From assembly GCF_900172275.1 (NCBI RefSeq), contig NZ_FWFT01000001.1:930001-994000 (forward strand): 64,000 bases of DNA, read 5' to 3'. The DNA is from Pseudooctadecabacter jejudonensis (lineage in GTDB: Bacteria; Pseudomonadota; Alphaproteobacteria; Rhodobacterales; Rhodobacteraceae). The position numbers and the translations under genes are program-made. Below are positions 6,604-17,544 of this stretch, one piece after another. The notes under the pieces are model-generated. The model searched no databases, had not been told where the DNA came from, and saw only the letters and a program-made list of their open reading frames with translations. Positions within the stretch are counted from its first letter, which is position 1. Every line of letters begins with the position of its first letter.

Positions 6604-7887
6604 ATGATCCACCCGACGCCGAAATTCCTGTTCCTGCAAGGCCCCCACGGGCCCTTCTTTCACCGGCTGGCCAAGATGCTGCGCCGGGCGGGCGCTGATG
6701 TCTGGCGTGTGGGGTTCAATGCAGGCGACCGTGCGTTCTGGTTCGGCGCCAAGGGCTACATCCCCTATCGCGGCACGCCCGAAGACTGGGCCGACACCTT
6801 TGTCGCGTTGCTGGACGAACACGCCATCACCGACATCGTGCTTTATGGCGACACGCGCCCGATCCACGCGCAAGCCGCCCAGATTGCAAAGGACCGCGGG
6901 CTGACCGTCCATGTCTTCGAAGAAGGCTACATGCGGCCCTATTGGGTCACGTATGAACGGGGCGGATCCAACGGGCATTCGCGCCTGATGGACACCAGCG
7001 TGGCAGACATGCGGGGCGCGCTTGCCCAATCCGAACTGGATATTCCAGAGGCCCCGGCCCATTGGGGCGACATGCGCCACCACGTCTTCTACGGCGCGCT
7101 GTACCATTGGTTCGTGATGTTCCGAAACAGCGAGTACAAGAACTTCCGCCCGCATCGGGAGCTTCCGCTTGTGACCGAAACGGCGCTGTATACGCGGCGC
7201 CTCATGTTGATGCCAGTGATCGCGCTGGACCGTATCCTGTCGACCTTTCGGATCAAACACGGCGGCTATCCCTACCACATTGCCCTGTTGCAGCTGGAAC
7301 ATGACGCCAGCTTCCAGATGCACTCGCCCTTTGACCGGATGGAGGATTTTCTGTCCGTGATCATCGAAGGCTTCGCAAAAGGGGCGCCGAAACACCACCA
7401 TCTGGTCCTCAAGGCGCATCCGCTGGAAAACGGGCGCAGCCCTGTGCGCCGCATTGCGCGCAAACTGGCCGAACACCACGGCGTGGCAGGCCGCGTGCAC
7501 TACGTGCGGGGCGGCAAACTGGCGCAACTGCTGGATCATGCGCGCACCGCCGTCACCGTCAATTCCACCGCCGGACAACAGGTGCTGCACCGTGGCATCC
7601 CGCTTAAGGTGTTTGGCCAAGCGGTCTATGCCAAGCCTGAATTCGTGTCCGACCAACCGGTTGAGGCGTTCTTTGCCCAGCCCGGGCGCCCCGACAACCG
7701 CGCCTTTAAAGACTATCGTCGCTACCTGCTGGAAACCAGTCAGGTGCCGGGCGGTTTTTACAGTGCGCGCGGTCGCCGTCAGCTGATGCGGCAGGTGGTT
7801 GATATGATGCTGGACGCGCAAGATCCCTATGATGCGCTGCGCAGCGGCAAGGCCCCGCCGCGCCAGCAGTTGCGTGTCGTCAAATAG
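6604..7887 (+). CDS. kpsS: capsule polysaccharide export/Kdo transferase KpsS-like
   Basis: 427 residues, of the capsule biosynthesis family typified by KpsS, which acts with KpsC at the cytoplasmic face to build the beta-Kdo linker on which group 2 capsules are assembled. Family motifs: FLQGPHGPFFHRL near the N-terminus, IVLYGDTRPIH, VFEEGYMRPYW near residue 105, KAHPLENG, and TVNSTAGQQVLHRGIPLKVFG in the C-terminal donor-binding region. First gene of the plus-strand capsule set. Partners KpsMTE and KpsFU are not in the window. Confidence 0.88.
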   Translation: MIHPTPKFLFLQGPHGPFFHRLAKMLRRAGADVWRVGFNAGDRAFWFGAKGYIPYRGTPEDWADTFVALLDEHAITDIVLYGDTRPIHAQAAQIAKDRGLTVHVFEEGYMRPYWVTYERGGSNGHSRLMDTSVADMRGALAQSELDIPEAPAHWGDMRHHVFYGALYHWFVMFRNSEYKNFRPHRELPLVTETALYTRRLMLMPVIALDRILSTFRIKHGGYPYHIALLQLEHDASFQMHSPFDRMEDFLSVIIEGFAKGAPKHHHLVLKAHPLENGRSPVRRIARKLAEHHGVAGRVHYVRGGKLAQLLDHARTAVTVNSTAGQQVLHRGIPLKVFGQAVYAKPEFVSDQPVEAFFAQPGRPDNRAFKDYRRYLLETSQVPGGFYSARGRRQLMRQVVDMMLDAQDPYDALRSGKAPPRQQLRVVK

Positions 7888-8008
7888 AACCCACAAGACC
7901 TTGCGGCGGCCCCTGAGGGGCGGTTGCACCACGGCCACACCCGATCCCACCCATAACCTTTATGTGGATTTTGGCACAGGATTCCGGTACCTTGCAGGCA
8001 AAAGGTGA

Positions 8009-8027
8009 GGTGATCATTGAAATCACC
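8009..8027. promoter_or_regulatory. Inverted repeat upstream of the OPX gene
   Basis: GGTGAT-CATTGAA-ATCACC, a 6-bp inverted repeat with a 7-base spacer, lies 48 bases before the OPX start in the 187-bp gap after kpsS. It could be an operator or a weak RNA hairpin in the leader. A separate small GCCCC-TGA-GGGGC hairpin at 7909-7921 follows kpsS. Neither has other support. Confidence 0.3.
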
Positions 8028-8074
8028 CGCATGAGTTTGAGGCAGAAATAATCAGGTCGAGGAGACCGAAAGCA

Positions 8075-9205
8075 GTGACATCAATCAGATCGCGCCTTGC
8101 CAAAGGCGCCGCCCTCATCGCGGCATTGGCCGTTGTTGCATCCTGTGGCCTGCCCCGCTCAGGCCCCAACAAACAGGAAATTTTCGCAGGCTCCGTCATG
8201 CGTGACGGCGACGCCTTCGTTCTGCTGGTCGATGACCGCGTGAACCTTGTGGCCGGTGTCACTCCGGCACTTGGGTTCTCTGCTGGCTTTCAAAACGCAA
8301 GCGTGCTGGGCAGCGACACGATCCGCGCGGGCGATACATTGGGCCTGACAATCTGGGAAAACGTGCGCGATCCGCTGCTCGTGTCTCAGGGGCAAAACGC
8401 CACCGTTCTTGAAGAAGTCCAAGTCGACGGTGCGGGCTTCATCTTTGTGCCCTACGCAGGCCGCATCCGTGCAGCGGGCAACACGCCTGAGGCGATCCGC
8501 CGGATCATCACCGAAAAGCTCGAAGAACAAACACCCGATCCGCAGGTGCAGGTCCGCCGTCTGGCCGGTGATGGGGCGACCGTGTCCATCGTGGGGGCCG
8601 TCAGCGGCCAGGGTGTCTATCCCATCGAACGGCCCACCCGTACCCTGTCGGCCATGTTGGCCGCCGCCGGTGGCGTCAGCGTGCCGCCTGCCATTGCGCG
8701 CGTCACCGTCACACGAGGCGATCATGTTGGCGAAATCTGGTTCGAAGATCTCTATGATCATCCCGGCCACGACATCGCCTTGCGCTCCGGTGACCGCATT
8801 TTCGTCGAACAAGACACCCGGTCTTTCACCGCCCTTGGTGCCACAGGGTCCCAGTCGCGTCTGGCCTTCGAAAGCCAGTCGATCTCCGCCATCGAAGCCA
8901 TCGCGCAGGTCGGCGGCCTGAACACCAACCTCGCCGATCCAACTGGTGTCTTCGTGTTCCGCAATGAACCCGAAGACATCGCAGAACAACTGGTGGGCCG
9001 TGACGATCTGACAGGCACGCAACGTGTGATCTACGTGCTGGATCTGACCGAACCCAACGGCATGTTCATGGCCCGCGATTTTGCGATCCGTGATGGCGAT
9101 ACCGTGTACGTCACCGAAGCGCCCTACAGCCAGTTCAACAAAACCATCTCGGCGGTCTTCGGCACGCTGGGTCAGGCAAATTCGGCCGCCAGCCTGGTGC
9201 AGTGA
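8075..9205 (+). CDS. outer-membrane polysaccharide export (OPX) lipoprotein, Wza/KpsD-like
   Basis: 376 residues starting at a GTG with GGAGA upstream. The signal peptide ends in the lipobox VASC with Cys24 as the lipidated residue. A poly-export domain follows (LGLTIWENVRDPLL, VDGAGFIFVPYAGRI, then VQVRRLAG), then SLBB-type segments (VSIVGAVSGQGVYPI; ALRSGDRIFVEQD). OPX proteins form the outer-membrane exit for capsular polysaccharide. It lies between kpsS and kpsC and overlaps kpsC as GTGA. The inner-membrane ABC exporter it needs is not encoded here. Confidence 0.88.
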   Translation: MTSIRSRLAKGAALIAALAVVASCGLPRSGPNKQEIFAGSVMRDGDAFVLLVDDRVNLVAGVTPALGFSAGFQNASVLGSDTIRAGDTLGLTIWENVRDPLLVSQGQNATVLEEVQVDGAGFIFVPYAGRIRAAGNTPEAIRRIITEKLEEQTPDPQVQVRRLAGDGATVSIVGAVSGQGVYPIERPTRTLSAMLAAAGGVSVPPAIARVTVTRGDHVGEIWFEDLYDHPGHDIALRSGDRIFVEQDTRSFTALGATGSQSRLAFESQSISAIEAIAQVGGLNTNLADPTGVFVFRNEPEDIAEQLVGRDDLTGTQRVIYVLDLTEPNGMFMARDFAIRDGDTVYVTEAPYSQFNKTISAVFGTLGQANSAASLVQ

Positions 9206-11268
9206 CGCACAGCGCGCACACCGATCCAGCCGCCGCGCGTCCCCCCGCGCGGCGGCTTTTCGTTTTTAACGGTGGGTTTTTGACGCAAACCCGCATCCGC
9301 CGCATCCTGACCCTGTCGGGCTTCGACGTGTCGCTTGGCAAACCAACGCCCAACGATATGATCGGCGTCTGGGGCCAATCCCCCACCGCTTGGCGGGGGG
9401 AGGCCGTGGCGGGCCGCACCGATGCGCCGGTGTTGCGCGTCGAAGATGCCTTTCTGCGCTCCGTGCTGCCCGGCCGTGATGGGGAGCCTCCACTGGGCCT
9501 GCATCTGGACACCCGTGGCGTGCATTTCGATCCGGCCCAGCCCTCCGATCTTGAGGTTTTGCTGGCCGAACACCCCCTCGACGACACCCACCTGCTGAAC
9601 CAGGCCCGCGACGGCATGGACCGTTTGCGGCGACTGAACTTAAGCAAATACAACGCCTTCGATCCGGCCACCCCCGCTCTCACGACGTCCCCCGCCCTAG
9701 ACGCGGGCTATGTGCTGATCATCGACCAGACAAAGGGCGACGCATCGGTCACGGCCTCACGTGCCGATCGCAACACCTTTCTTGAAATGTTGTTCGTCGC
9801 CCGCGAAGAACACCCCACCGCCCCCATCGTCATCAAAACCCACCCCGAGACGACCGCAGGCCACCGCGACGGCCACTACCGCGATGCAGACATCGGGCCG
9901 AATGTGCACTTGATGAGTGACCCCGTGTCGCCCCACGCACTGCTGGATGGCGCGATTGCCGTTTATACCGTGTCGTCCCAACTGGGGTTCGAGGCGGTGT
10001 TGGCTGGCCACAAACCGGTGGTCTTTGGCCAGCCGTTCTACATGGGCTGGGGCCTGACCGATGACCGCATGCCGCTGGACCGCCGCCAACGTCGCCTGAC
10101 GCGCGCGCAGCTGTTTGCGGCCGCGATGATCCTCTATCCCAAATGGTACGACCCCTACCGCGACCGCCTGTGCAGCCTGTCTGAGGCGATTGACACCCTC
10201 GCGGCCCATACCCGCGCATGGCGCGATGACGCGCAAGGCTGGGTGGCCTCGGGCATGCGGCTGTGGAAACGTGGGCCGTTGCAACAGGTCTTCGGGTGCC
10301 ACCGCAAGGTGGTGTTCGAAGACAACCCCGCCACCGCGGACGCGCTGGCGGCCAAAACCGGTCGGGGCCGTATGGTCTGGGCGGGCAAATCAGACGGTCA
10401 CGACAGCGCTTACCGCGTCGAAGACGGATTTCTGCGGTCCCGCGGATTGGGGGCAGAGCTGATCCCGCCGCTGTCGTTGGTCCTCGATGACCTTGGCATA
10501 TACTACGATCCCACCGGCCCCAGCCGTCTTGAAGTCTTGATCGAAGCCGCCACCGCCCTGCCCCCCGCGGCCAGCGACCGCGCCGAACAACTGATCGCGC
10601 GGATCACCTCGGCGGGTCTCAGCAAATACAACCTCGACGCCTCGGATGTGCCCGATGATCTGTCCGGCGACGATTACAAAGGTCGCAGGATCCTCGTGCC
10701 CGGACAAGTGGAAGACGATGCCTCCATCCGGCTGGGCACCCCCGACGTCGCCACGAACCGCGGCCTGCTGGCCGCGACCCGCGCCGCCAATCCGGCCGCG
10801 ACGATCCTTTATAAACCGCACCCGGATGTTGAGGCCGGGTTGCGATCCGGCGCCGTGCCGGACGCGGCCGAATTTGCTGATGTGATCCTTGATCGAACTT
10901 CGCCCATGGCTGCACTTGAGGCCGTCGATGCAGTCTGGACGATGACCTCGACCTTGGGGTTCGAGGCCCTTTTGCGCGGCAAAGACGTCACCTGTCTGGG
11001 GACACCGTTTTATGCCGGTTGGGGCCTGACAGATGATCGTGCCCCGCCCTGCGTGCGGCGCACCGCCCGGCCCACTCTGGCGCAGCTCGTCCATGCCATT
11101 TTGATCGACTATCCCCGTTATTATGATCCGGTCACGCAGGCACCGTGCCCTGTCTGGGTTGTCCTGGACCGTTTGGAACAGGGGACCGTCCCGCGGCCGT
11201 CGCGGGCCAACCGGCTGTTGGCGAAAATGCAAGGCGCGTTTGCGTCCTATGCGTATCTGTGGCGCTGA
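9202..11268 (+). CDS. kpsC: capsule polysaccharide Kdo transferase KpsC
   Basis: 688 residues with a clear internal duplication of two glycosyltransferase modules (~15-335 and ~345-688). Each has VEDAFLRS/VEDGFLRS, LSKYN, a KTHPE/KPHPD motif, a SSQLGFEA/TSTLGFEA motif and a PFYMGWGLTDD/PFYAGWGLTDD motif. KpsC adds alternating beta-Kdo residues to lipid-linked phosphatidylglycerol; the two modules are thought to make different linkages. The GTG start overlaps the OPX stop. A family A terminator follows the stop by 10 bases. Confidence 0.92.
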   Translation: MTHSAHTDPAAARPPARRLFVFNGGFLTQTRIRRILTLSGFDVSLGKPTPNDMIGVWGQSPTAWRGEAVAGRTDAPVLRVEDAFLRSVLPGRDGEPPLGLHLDTRGVHFDPAQPSDLEVLLAEHPLDDTHLLNQARDGMDRLRRLNLSKYNAFDPATPALTTSPALDAGYVLIIDQTKGDASVTASRADRNTFLEMLFVAREEHPTAPIVIKTHPETTAGHRDGHYRDADIGPNVHLMSDPVSPHALLDGAIAVYTVSSQLGFEAVLAGHKPVVFGQPFYMGWGLTDDRMPLDRRQRRLTRAQLFAAAMILYPKWYDPYRDRLCSLSEAIDTLAAHTRAWRDDAQGWVASGMRLWKRGPLQQVFGCHRKVVFEDNPATADALAAKTGRGRMVWAGKSDGHDSAYRVEDGFLRSRGLGAELIPPLSLVLDDLGIYYDPTGPSRLEVLIEAATALPPAASDRAEQLIARITSAGLSKYNLDASDVPDDLSGDDYKGRRILVPGQVEDDASIRLGTPDVATNRGLLAATRAANPAATILYKPHPDVEAGLRSGAVPDAAEFADVILDRTSPMAALEAVDAVWTMTSTLGFEALLRGKDVTCLGTPFYAGWGLTDDRAPPCVRRTARPTLAQLVHAILIDYPRYYDPVTQAPCPVWVVLDRLEQGTVPRPSRANRLLAKMQGAFASYAYLWR

Positions 11269-11278
11269 AGTCAGATCG

Positions 11279-11311
11279 GCCCTGCGGGGCGAGTTTTTCT
11301 GGTCAGATGAA
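11279..11311 (+). terminator. Repeat family A terminator after kpsC
   Basis: GCCC-TGCG-GGGC hairpin, then GAG, TTTTTC and the tail TGGTCAGATGAAG. It lies between the kpsC stop (11268) and the end of ribD (11321, minus strand), oriented to stop kpsC transcription. It shares the T-tract and tail with copies at 2341, 4992, 21120 and 23961. Confidence 0.75.
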
Positions 11312-11320
11312 GGGGGGGCG

Positions 11321-12403
11321 TTACGCGTGTCGGGCCCAGCGGTGCATCAAATCAGCGCCGATTTGGCGGCTGTCCACAAGTGTGAAACGCGGTGCGGCGT
11401 TCAGGCGTTCCAGGCCCATCGCGCCAAGGCCAGGCGTGCCCTCTGCCCCGATCACAAGGCCTGCGGTGTAGCCCACGACCTCATCCACCAGATCGCAATT
11501 CAGCAACGACGCGGCAAGTTTGCCGCCCCCCTCGCAATACACACGGGTGAGGCCGGCGTCTGCCAATTTGGTCATCATATCAACAGGATCGATCTGCTGA
11601 CCTTGGGTTTTGCACGGCACAGACACAGCACCTTGGTCCACAAATGAGTGCACGGGCGCACCGTCTGCGTGGCACAGCCAGACGGGCGCCGCCTCCACAC
11701 CTGCCATCATCGCAGGTGCATCTAATTTCAATTTGCGCGAGGCCACGACCCGCACCGGTTGGCGCACGGCCCCCAAGTTGCGCACCGTCAGCGTTGGATC
11801 ATCGGCGCGGACCGTGCCCGCCCCCACCAAGACGGCATCGTGGGTCATCCGCATTGCATGGACATGACGGCGCGCCTGTTGCCCGGTAATCCATTGGCTT
11901 TCCCCCGTGGCGGTGGCAATCCGCCCGTCAAAAGATGCCGCAAGTTTCAGCGTCACAAAGGGTCTGTTTCGCGTGATACATGACAAAAACCCCGCCATGT
12001 CGCGTTCGGCCTCGGCGCGTCGCACGCCGGTCTCAACCGTGATCCCCGCGGCGCGCAGTTTGGCCACACCGCCACCATCCACCCGCGGATCCGGGTCAGG
12101 TGCCGCGATGACGACCCGCGCGACCCCGGCCTTCGCCAATGCATCCGCGCAGGGCGGCGTCTGACCATAGTGCGCGCAGGGCTCCAGCGTGACATAGGCC
12201 GTGGCCCCCTGCGCATCGATCCCGTGAAGCGCCTGTGTCTCCGCATGGGGACGCCCGCCGTCGGCCGTCCAGCCGCGCCCGATCACGCGCCCGCCCTGCA
12301 CGATGACGCAGCCCACGTTCGGGTTGGGCCAAACACGCCCCAAGCCCCGCCGCCCGAGCGACAGGGCTTGTCCCATAAACCTGTGGTCTTCTTGCGTTAT
12401 CAA
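11321..12403 (-). CDS. ribD: bifunctional diaminohydroxyphosphoribosylaminopyrimidine deaminase / 5-amino-6-(5-phosphoribosylamino)uracil reductase
   Basis: 360 residues catalysing the second and third steps of riboflavin synthesis. The N-terminal deaminase (~1-145) has HAETQALHG and the zinc motif [11 protein letters not shown]. The C-terminal reductase (~150-360) has [30 protein letters not shown] and [15 protein letters not shown]. Start overlaps the nrdR stop (ATGA). In relatives ribE commonly follows; here the capsule genes intervene on the other strand. Confidence 0.95.
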   Translation of the reverse strand: MITQEDHRFMGQALSLGRRGLGRVWPNPNVGCVIVQGGRVIGRGWTADGGRPHAETQALHGIDAQGATAYVTLEPCAHYGQTPPCADALAKAGVARVVIAAPDPDPRVDGGGVAKLRAAGITVETGVRRAEAERDMAGFLSCITRNRPFVTLKLAASFDGRIATATGESQWITGQQARRHVHAMRMTHDAVLVGAGTVRADDPTLTVRNLGAVRQPVRVVASRKLKLDAPAMMAGVEAAPVWLCHADGAPVHSFVDQGAVSVPCKTQGQQIDPVDMMTKLADAGLTRVYCEGGGKLAASLLNCDLVDEVVGYTAGLVIGAEGTPGLGAMGLERLNAAPRFTLVDSRQIGADLMHRWARHA

Positions 12404-12867
12404 TCGTCCGGTTTTTCTGGCGGCCGCAATTCGCTGACGAATTTATCGAAGTCATCCGCGGCTTGGAAGTTCTTGTAAACACTGGCAAATCGCACATAAG
12501 CAACAGTGTCGATCCGAGCCAACGCCTCCATCACGATCTCACCGATCTGTTTGGAATTGATGTCCGTTTCACCCATGCTTTCCAACCGGCGCACGATGCC
12601 GGAAATCATCTGATCCACGCGTTCGGGTTCCACGGGCCGTTTCTGCATGGAAATCCGGACCGATCGTTCCAGCTTATCGCGGTCAAAATCTTCGCGGCGC
12701 CCGTTGGATTTGATCACCACCAAATCGCGCAACTGCACCCGTTCATATGTTGTGAAACGTCCGCCACACGCAGGGCAAAACCGCCGCCGCCGGATGGCAA
12801 CGTGATCTTCCGCAGGGCGGGAATCCTTCACTTGTGTGTCGACGTTTCCGCAAAAGGGGCAACGCAT
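12400..12867 (-). CDS. nrdR: transcriptional repressor NrdR
   Basis: 155 residues. An N-terminal zinc ribbon (MRCPFCGN ... [16 protein letters not shown]) is followed by an ATP-cone domain ([17 protein letters not shown]). NrdR represses ribonucleotide reductase genes in response to dATP/ATP. The C-terminus RPPEKPDD overlaps ribD by ATGA, so nrdR heads the nrdR-ribD unit. RBS GAGGACA lies upstream. A perfect DnaA box lies 42 bases before the start. Confidence 0.96.
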   Translation of the reverse strand: MRCPFCGNVDTQVKDSRPAEDHVAIRRRRFCPACGGRFTTYERVQLRDLVVIKSNGRREDFDRDKLERSVRISMQKRPVEPERVDQMISGIVRRLESMGETDINSKQIGEIVMEALARIDTVAYVRFASVYKNFQAADDFDKFVSELRPPEKPDD

Positions 12868-12908
12868 GGCCTGTCCTCGTTTTCTGCCTTTGGGGTCTTA
12901 TGCCCCAT

Positions 12909-12917
12909 TTATCCACA
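12909..12917 (+). promoter_or_regulatory. DnaA box in the nrdR promoter region
   Basis: TTATCCACA is an exact match to the strong DnaA box. It lies 42 bp upstream of the nrdR ATG, with a degenerate partner (TTATCCCAA, minus strand) about 20 bp further upstream. DnaA control of ribonucleotide reductase genes is known in other bacteria. A single 9-mer can occur by chance, so confidence is limited. Confidence 0.4.
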
Positions 12918-13001
12918 GCCACTATAGGACTTGGGATAAGTTTTGGGTAGTGGGCAAATCACACCACTAGATCATGAGTCGCATCGGCCACACTTGCGCT
13001 G

Positions 13002-13433
13002 TCAGTACCCGTAGTTGACCGTTGCCGGATCACAGCGCAAATGGGCCAGTTCAGTGCCGTCGAAATCTTCTACAACGATGCCGCCAAAGAAAACCTCTGC
13101 AAGGGTTTTGGTGTCGTCTGCCGCAAGAAACCGGTCAAAGCCGGCGTAGACTTCGTAGGTGACATCATTGTTCGTCAGGCGGATCGCCTCCCAAATGGAT
13201 CGCCCCACGCCAGTCCACGGCACTTTTTCTGCCCCCTCTTGGTACGCCAATGAAATCGCAAGTTCCGGCGACTGACCAGATACGCCAAAGGAATAGTCGA
13301 CGATGTTGCCGTCAGTGCAAACAGTGATCGTTTTGCCGTTTCCAAAGTCGCACGACATAAACAATTCCGCCGAGGCCCCACAATCGGCCCACGTCGCATT
13401 TGCACAAAACAATAGGGGGAAAATCAGTCGCAT
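13002..13433 (-). CDS. hypothetical secreted protein
   Basis: 143 residues starting MRLIFPLLFCANATWADCG, a short signal peptide cleaved after ATWA. The mature part has four cysteines and segments such as GNGKTITVCTDGN and FFGGIVVEDFDGTELAHLRC. No family recognised. The start overlaps the end of the M20 amidohydrolase by ten bases, and ATG 13433 was preferred over 13460 because it opens the signal peptide. Probably periplasmic; role unknown. Confidence 0.75.
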   Translation of the reverse strand: MRLIFPLLFCANATWADCGASAELFMSCDFGNGKTITVCTDGNIVDYSFGVSGQSPELAISLAYQEGAEKVPWTGVGRSIWEAIRLTNNDVTYEVYAGFDRFLAADDTKTLAEVFFGGIVVEDFDGTELAHLRCDPATVNYGY

Positions 13434-14983
13434 GGGTCCTCCAATGTTGAAATATGCCAATCATGTCCGGCGGGCGTTTCGACATATCTGGGCCAATTGA
13501 TCCCGGTGGGCGGGTCGTAATCACACAGTGGCGGACACGGCGCCTCATCGCGGCGGAGTTCAAATTCATCCCTCGCGTCAGACCGTGCCTTACCATCTTC
13601 CAACAGACGCAAAGCAGACAGGGCGAGAACCTTTGCGGCCACCTGCACCGTCGGATCAATGGTCTGAGGGATACCGCCCAAGGCATTCATGGCCCACGCC
13701 GGATAAGGCCCGCCCCGCAGGGCCGGACGCGCGATATAGAACCGCGCGGTAGGTGCATGCCACGTCATGTCAGTGTAGTCGTCCGATGTTGAATTAAGTT
13801 GCGAGGGCGGCAAATCCCGCCGCAATATCGCCTCTGCCTCTTGCGGCGAAATCAATGTCTCACAGGCGGGCAGGATTGGGTCATCCGTCGGATCCATTCC
13901 GCAATTCGCCTGCACCTGCCGCATTATTTCTTTTGCCGCATCATCCCAAACAGGCGCGCCAACCTGTTGAATTTGCTCCCAAACCAGTGACGCCATCGTG
14001 TGATTTGCCAATCCGGGGCGGGATTTGCAGACCCAGTGTTTTTCCACACGGCAGCCTGTCTGCTGCGCCACAGCTTCTGCCAAAGCATCAAGGCGCGCGG
14101 TGATACGTTCGGCCAACGCGACGGTCGGCACCCGCATCATGTACTGCAACTCTGCAAGGCCCGCGGGCAAATTATCCGCTGTGGCCTGCCCCGCCGACAG
14201 GATCGCCTCAGAAATGGACCAACCGCCTGCGTGGGACGCCATGCTGTCGCGCAACATTCGGCCTTGGGCGTACATCATGACCAAAGCATCATTTGCGCCC
14301 GGCGCGCGGATGTCTGAATGGCTTTGCGGAATGGGGGCACCGTCAGCGGCCCCAAACAGATGCGGCGCATCGCAGATGAACCGGTAAACCATCGAATAAG
14401 CCGCACCACAGTGGGTGTCCCAGCGGACCGTATTGCACAGGGGCAGCATATAGAACGGATGAAACGACAGCATGCCCGCAAGACCGTCGTAGTACCCCTT
14501 GGCGGCATGGATGGGTTTTGACCCGCGCACCTTCTCGGCAGGCTCACCGGTGAAGCGCAAACCGCCTTTGATACCATGGTGTTCCATTGCCGCCTTGGTG
14601 GCCAATAGCCCCCCTAACCCACTGATCCCCAACGCTGAATGGGGATCAGTGTGGCCTGCCGCATAGGGGCTGAACCCTGCGCGCGGGGCCTCGGCAACAT
14701 CTGCGGCCTGACAATTGCCCGGCACCGCGTCGTACTCTGCGTACAGTCCCACCACGGGGCCGTCCCCGTTGGACCAATCGGCACAAAAGGCCGTGGGCAT
14801 ACCACCGCTGCCCTCTTCCACGGTGAACCCTTCGGCGCGCAATCTCTCAACATACCATGCCGCTGACCGATATTCGCGCCACGCAGGTTCCGCATATTCA
14901 AAAATGGTGGCACAGGCCGTCGACAGATCGGCGCGCGCGGCATCGACCCATTTCAACGCGGTGTTTTGCGCGGCAGACGTCAT
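13424..14983 (-). CDS. M20-family amidohydrolase, AbgB-like
   Basis: 519 residues resembling aminobenzoyl-glutamate utilisation protein B and related M20 metallo-amidohydrolases. GPVVGLYAEYDAVPGN is the conserved first metal segment. FTGEPAEKVRGSKP carries the catalytic glutamate. The usual GHxCGHN segment is altered to GHTDPHSALG, and the acidic STSDDYTDMTWHAPT segment matches the family's C-terminal metal region. Cytoplasmic, no signal peptide. It overlaps yjbQ upstream (ATGA) and a secreted small protein downstream. Substrate not predictable. Confidence 0.82.
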   Translation of the reverse strand: MTSAAQNTALKWVDAARADLSTACATIFEYAEPAWREYRSAAWYVERLRAEGFTVEEGSGGMPTAFCADWSNGDGPVVGLYAEYDAVPGNCQAADVAEAPRAGFSPYAAGHTDPHSALGISGLGGLLATKAAMEHHGIKGGLRFTGEPAEKVRGSKPIHAAKGYYDGLAGMLSFHPFYMLPLCNTVRWDTHCGAAYSMVYRFICDAPHLFGAADGAPIPQSHSDIRAPGANDALVMMYAQGRMLRDSMASHAGGWSISEAILSAGQATADNLPAGLAELQYMMRVPTVALAERITARLDALAEAVAQQTGCRVEKHWVCKSRPGLANHTMASLVWEQIQQVGAPVWDDAAKEIMRQVQANCGMDPTDDPILPACETLISPQEAEAILRRDLPPSQLNSTSDDYTDMTWHAPTARFYIARPALRGGPYPAWAMNALGGIPQTIDPTVQVAAKVLALSALRLLEDGKARSDARDEFELRRDEAPCPPLCDYDPPTGINWPRYVETPAGHDWHISTLEDPCD

Positions 14984-15378
14984 CGCAGCATCCCGACAAC
15001 CCGCCGCCGATGGGCCATCGCGCGATGTTCGAAAAGATAAATTCCCTGCCAGGTTCCAAGCTGCAATCGCCCGTCAACCACAGGAATAGACAAGCTGACA
15101 GGTAGCATCGCGGCCTTGATATGGGCCGGCATATCGTCAGGCCCCTCGTAGGTGTGCCTCAGATAGGACATCGTGGGGTGATCACTCGGCGGCACCAACC
15201 GTTCAAAGAACGCCTGCATGTCGTCCCGCACTTCAGGATCCGCGTTTTCCTGGATCAACAGCGAACAAGAGGTATGCTGAACAAACAACGTCAGCACGCC
15301 AGTGCCAGACACCCGCGCCCGCACCTCATCCGTGAACTCATAAAGCCCCGGTCCGTTGGTCGAAATCACCCAATCCAT
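14980..15378 (-). CDS. yjbQ: YjbQ family (UPF0047) protein
   Basis: 132 residues, small single-domain protein of the UPF0047 family; members have weak thiamine-phosphate synthase activity in vitro. Motifs: LTLFVQHTSCSLLIQENADP, SDHPTMSYLRHTYEGPDDMPAHIK (conserved histidines in SDHPT and MPAHIK) and LGTWQGIYLFEHR. The start was placed at 15378 (MDWVIS) with GGGGA ten bases upstream, rather than ATG 15411. It lies 42 bases after rpoD on the same strand and overlaps the amidohydrolase. Confidence 0.87.
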   Translation of the reverse strand: MDWVISTNGPGLYEFTDEVRARVSGTGVLTLFVQHTSCSLLIQENADPEVRDDMQAFFERLVPPSDHPTMSYLRHTYEGPDDMPAHIKAAMLPVSLSIPVVDGRLQLGTWQGIYLFEHRAMAHRRRVVGMLR

Positions 15379-15419
15379 AAACCAAATGTCCCCGCACAAG
15401 GGCGGGGACACAAGGTATT

Positions 15420-17396
<1,977 letters not shown>

Positions 17397-17544
17397 GTGC
17401 ATTCCCTTCGTTTCAGGCCCGCATTCGATTCGGGCGCCTGATTCGGTTGATTCGGACTTTGGTCGAATCAAACAAGCATAAGTGTGATTCGCAATGCCCA
17501 AACGTCTTGTTTTTTAGGGCTGTTGCGTCTTGGCTATGATGGAC

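Noticed and set aside
6523-7950. 475-codon minus-strand frame across kpsS
   Set aside because: It is antisense to an intact, recognisable KpsS frame and has the His/Arg-rich composition of a shadow frame in GC-rich DNA.
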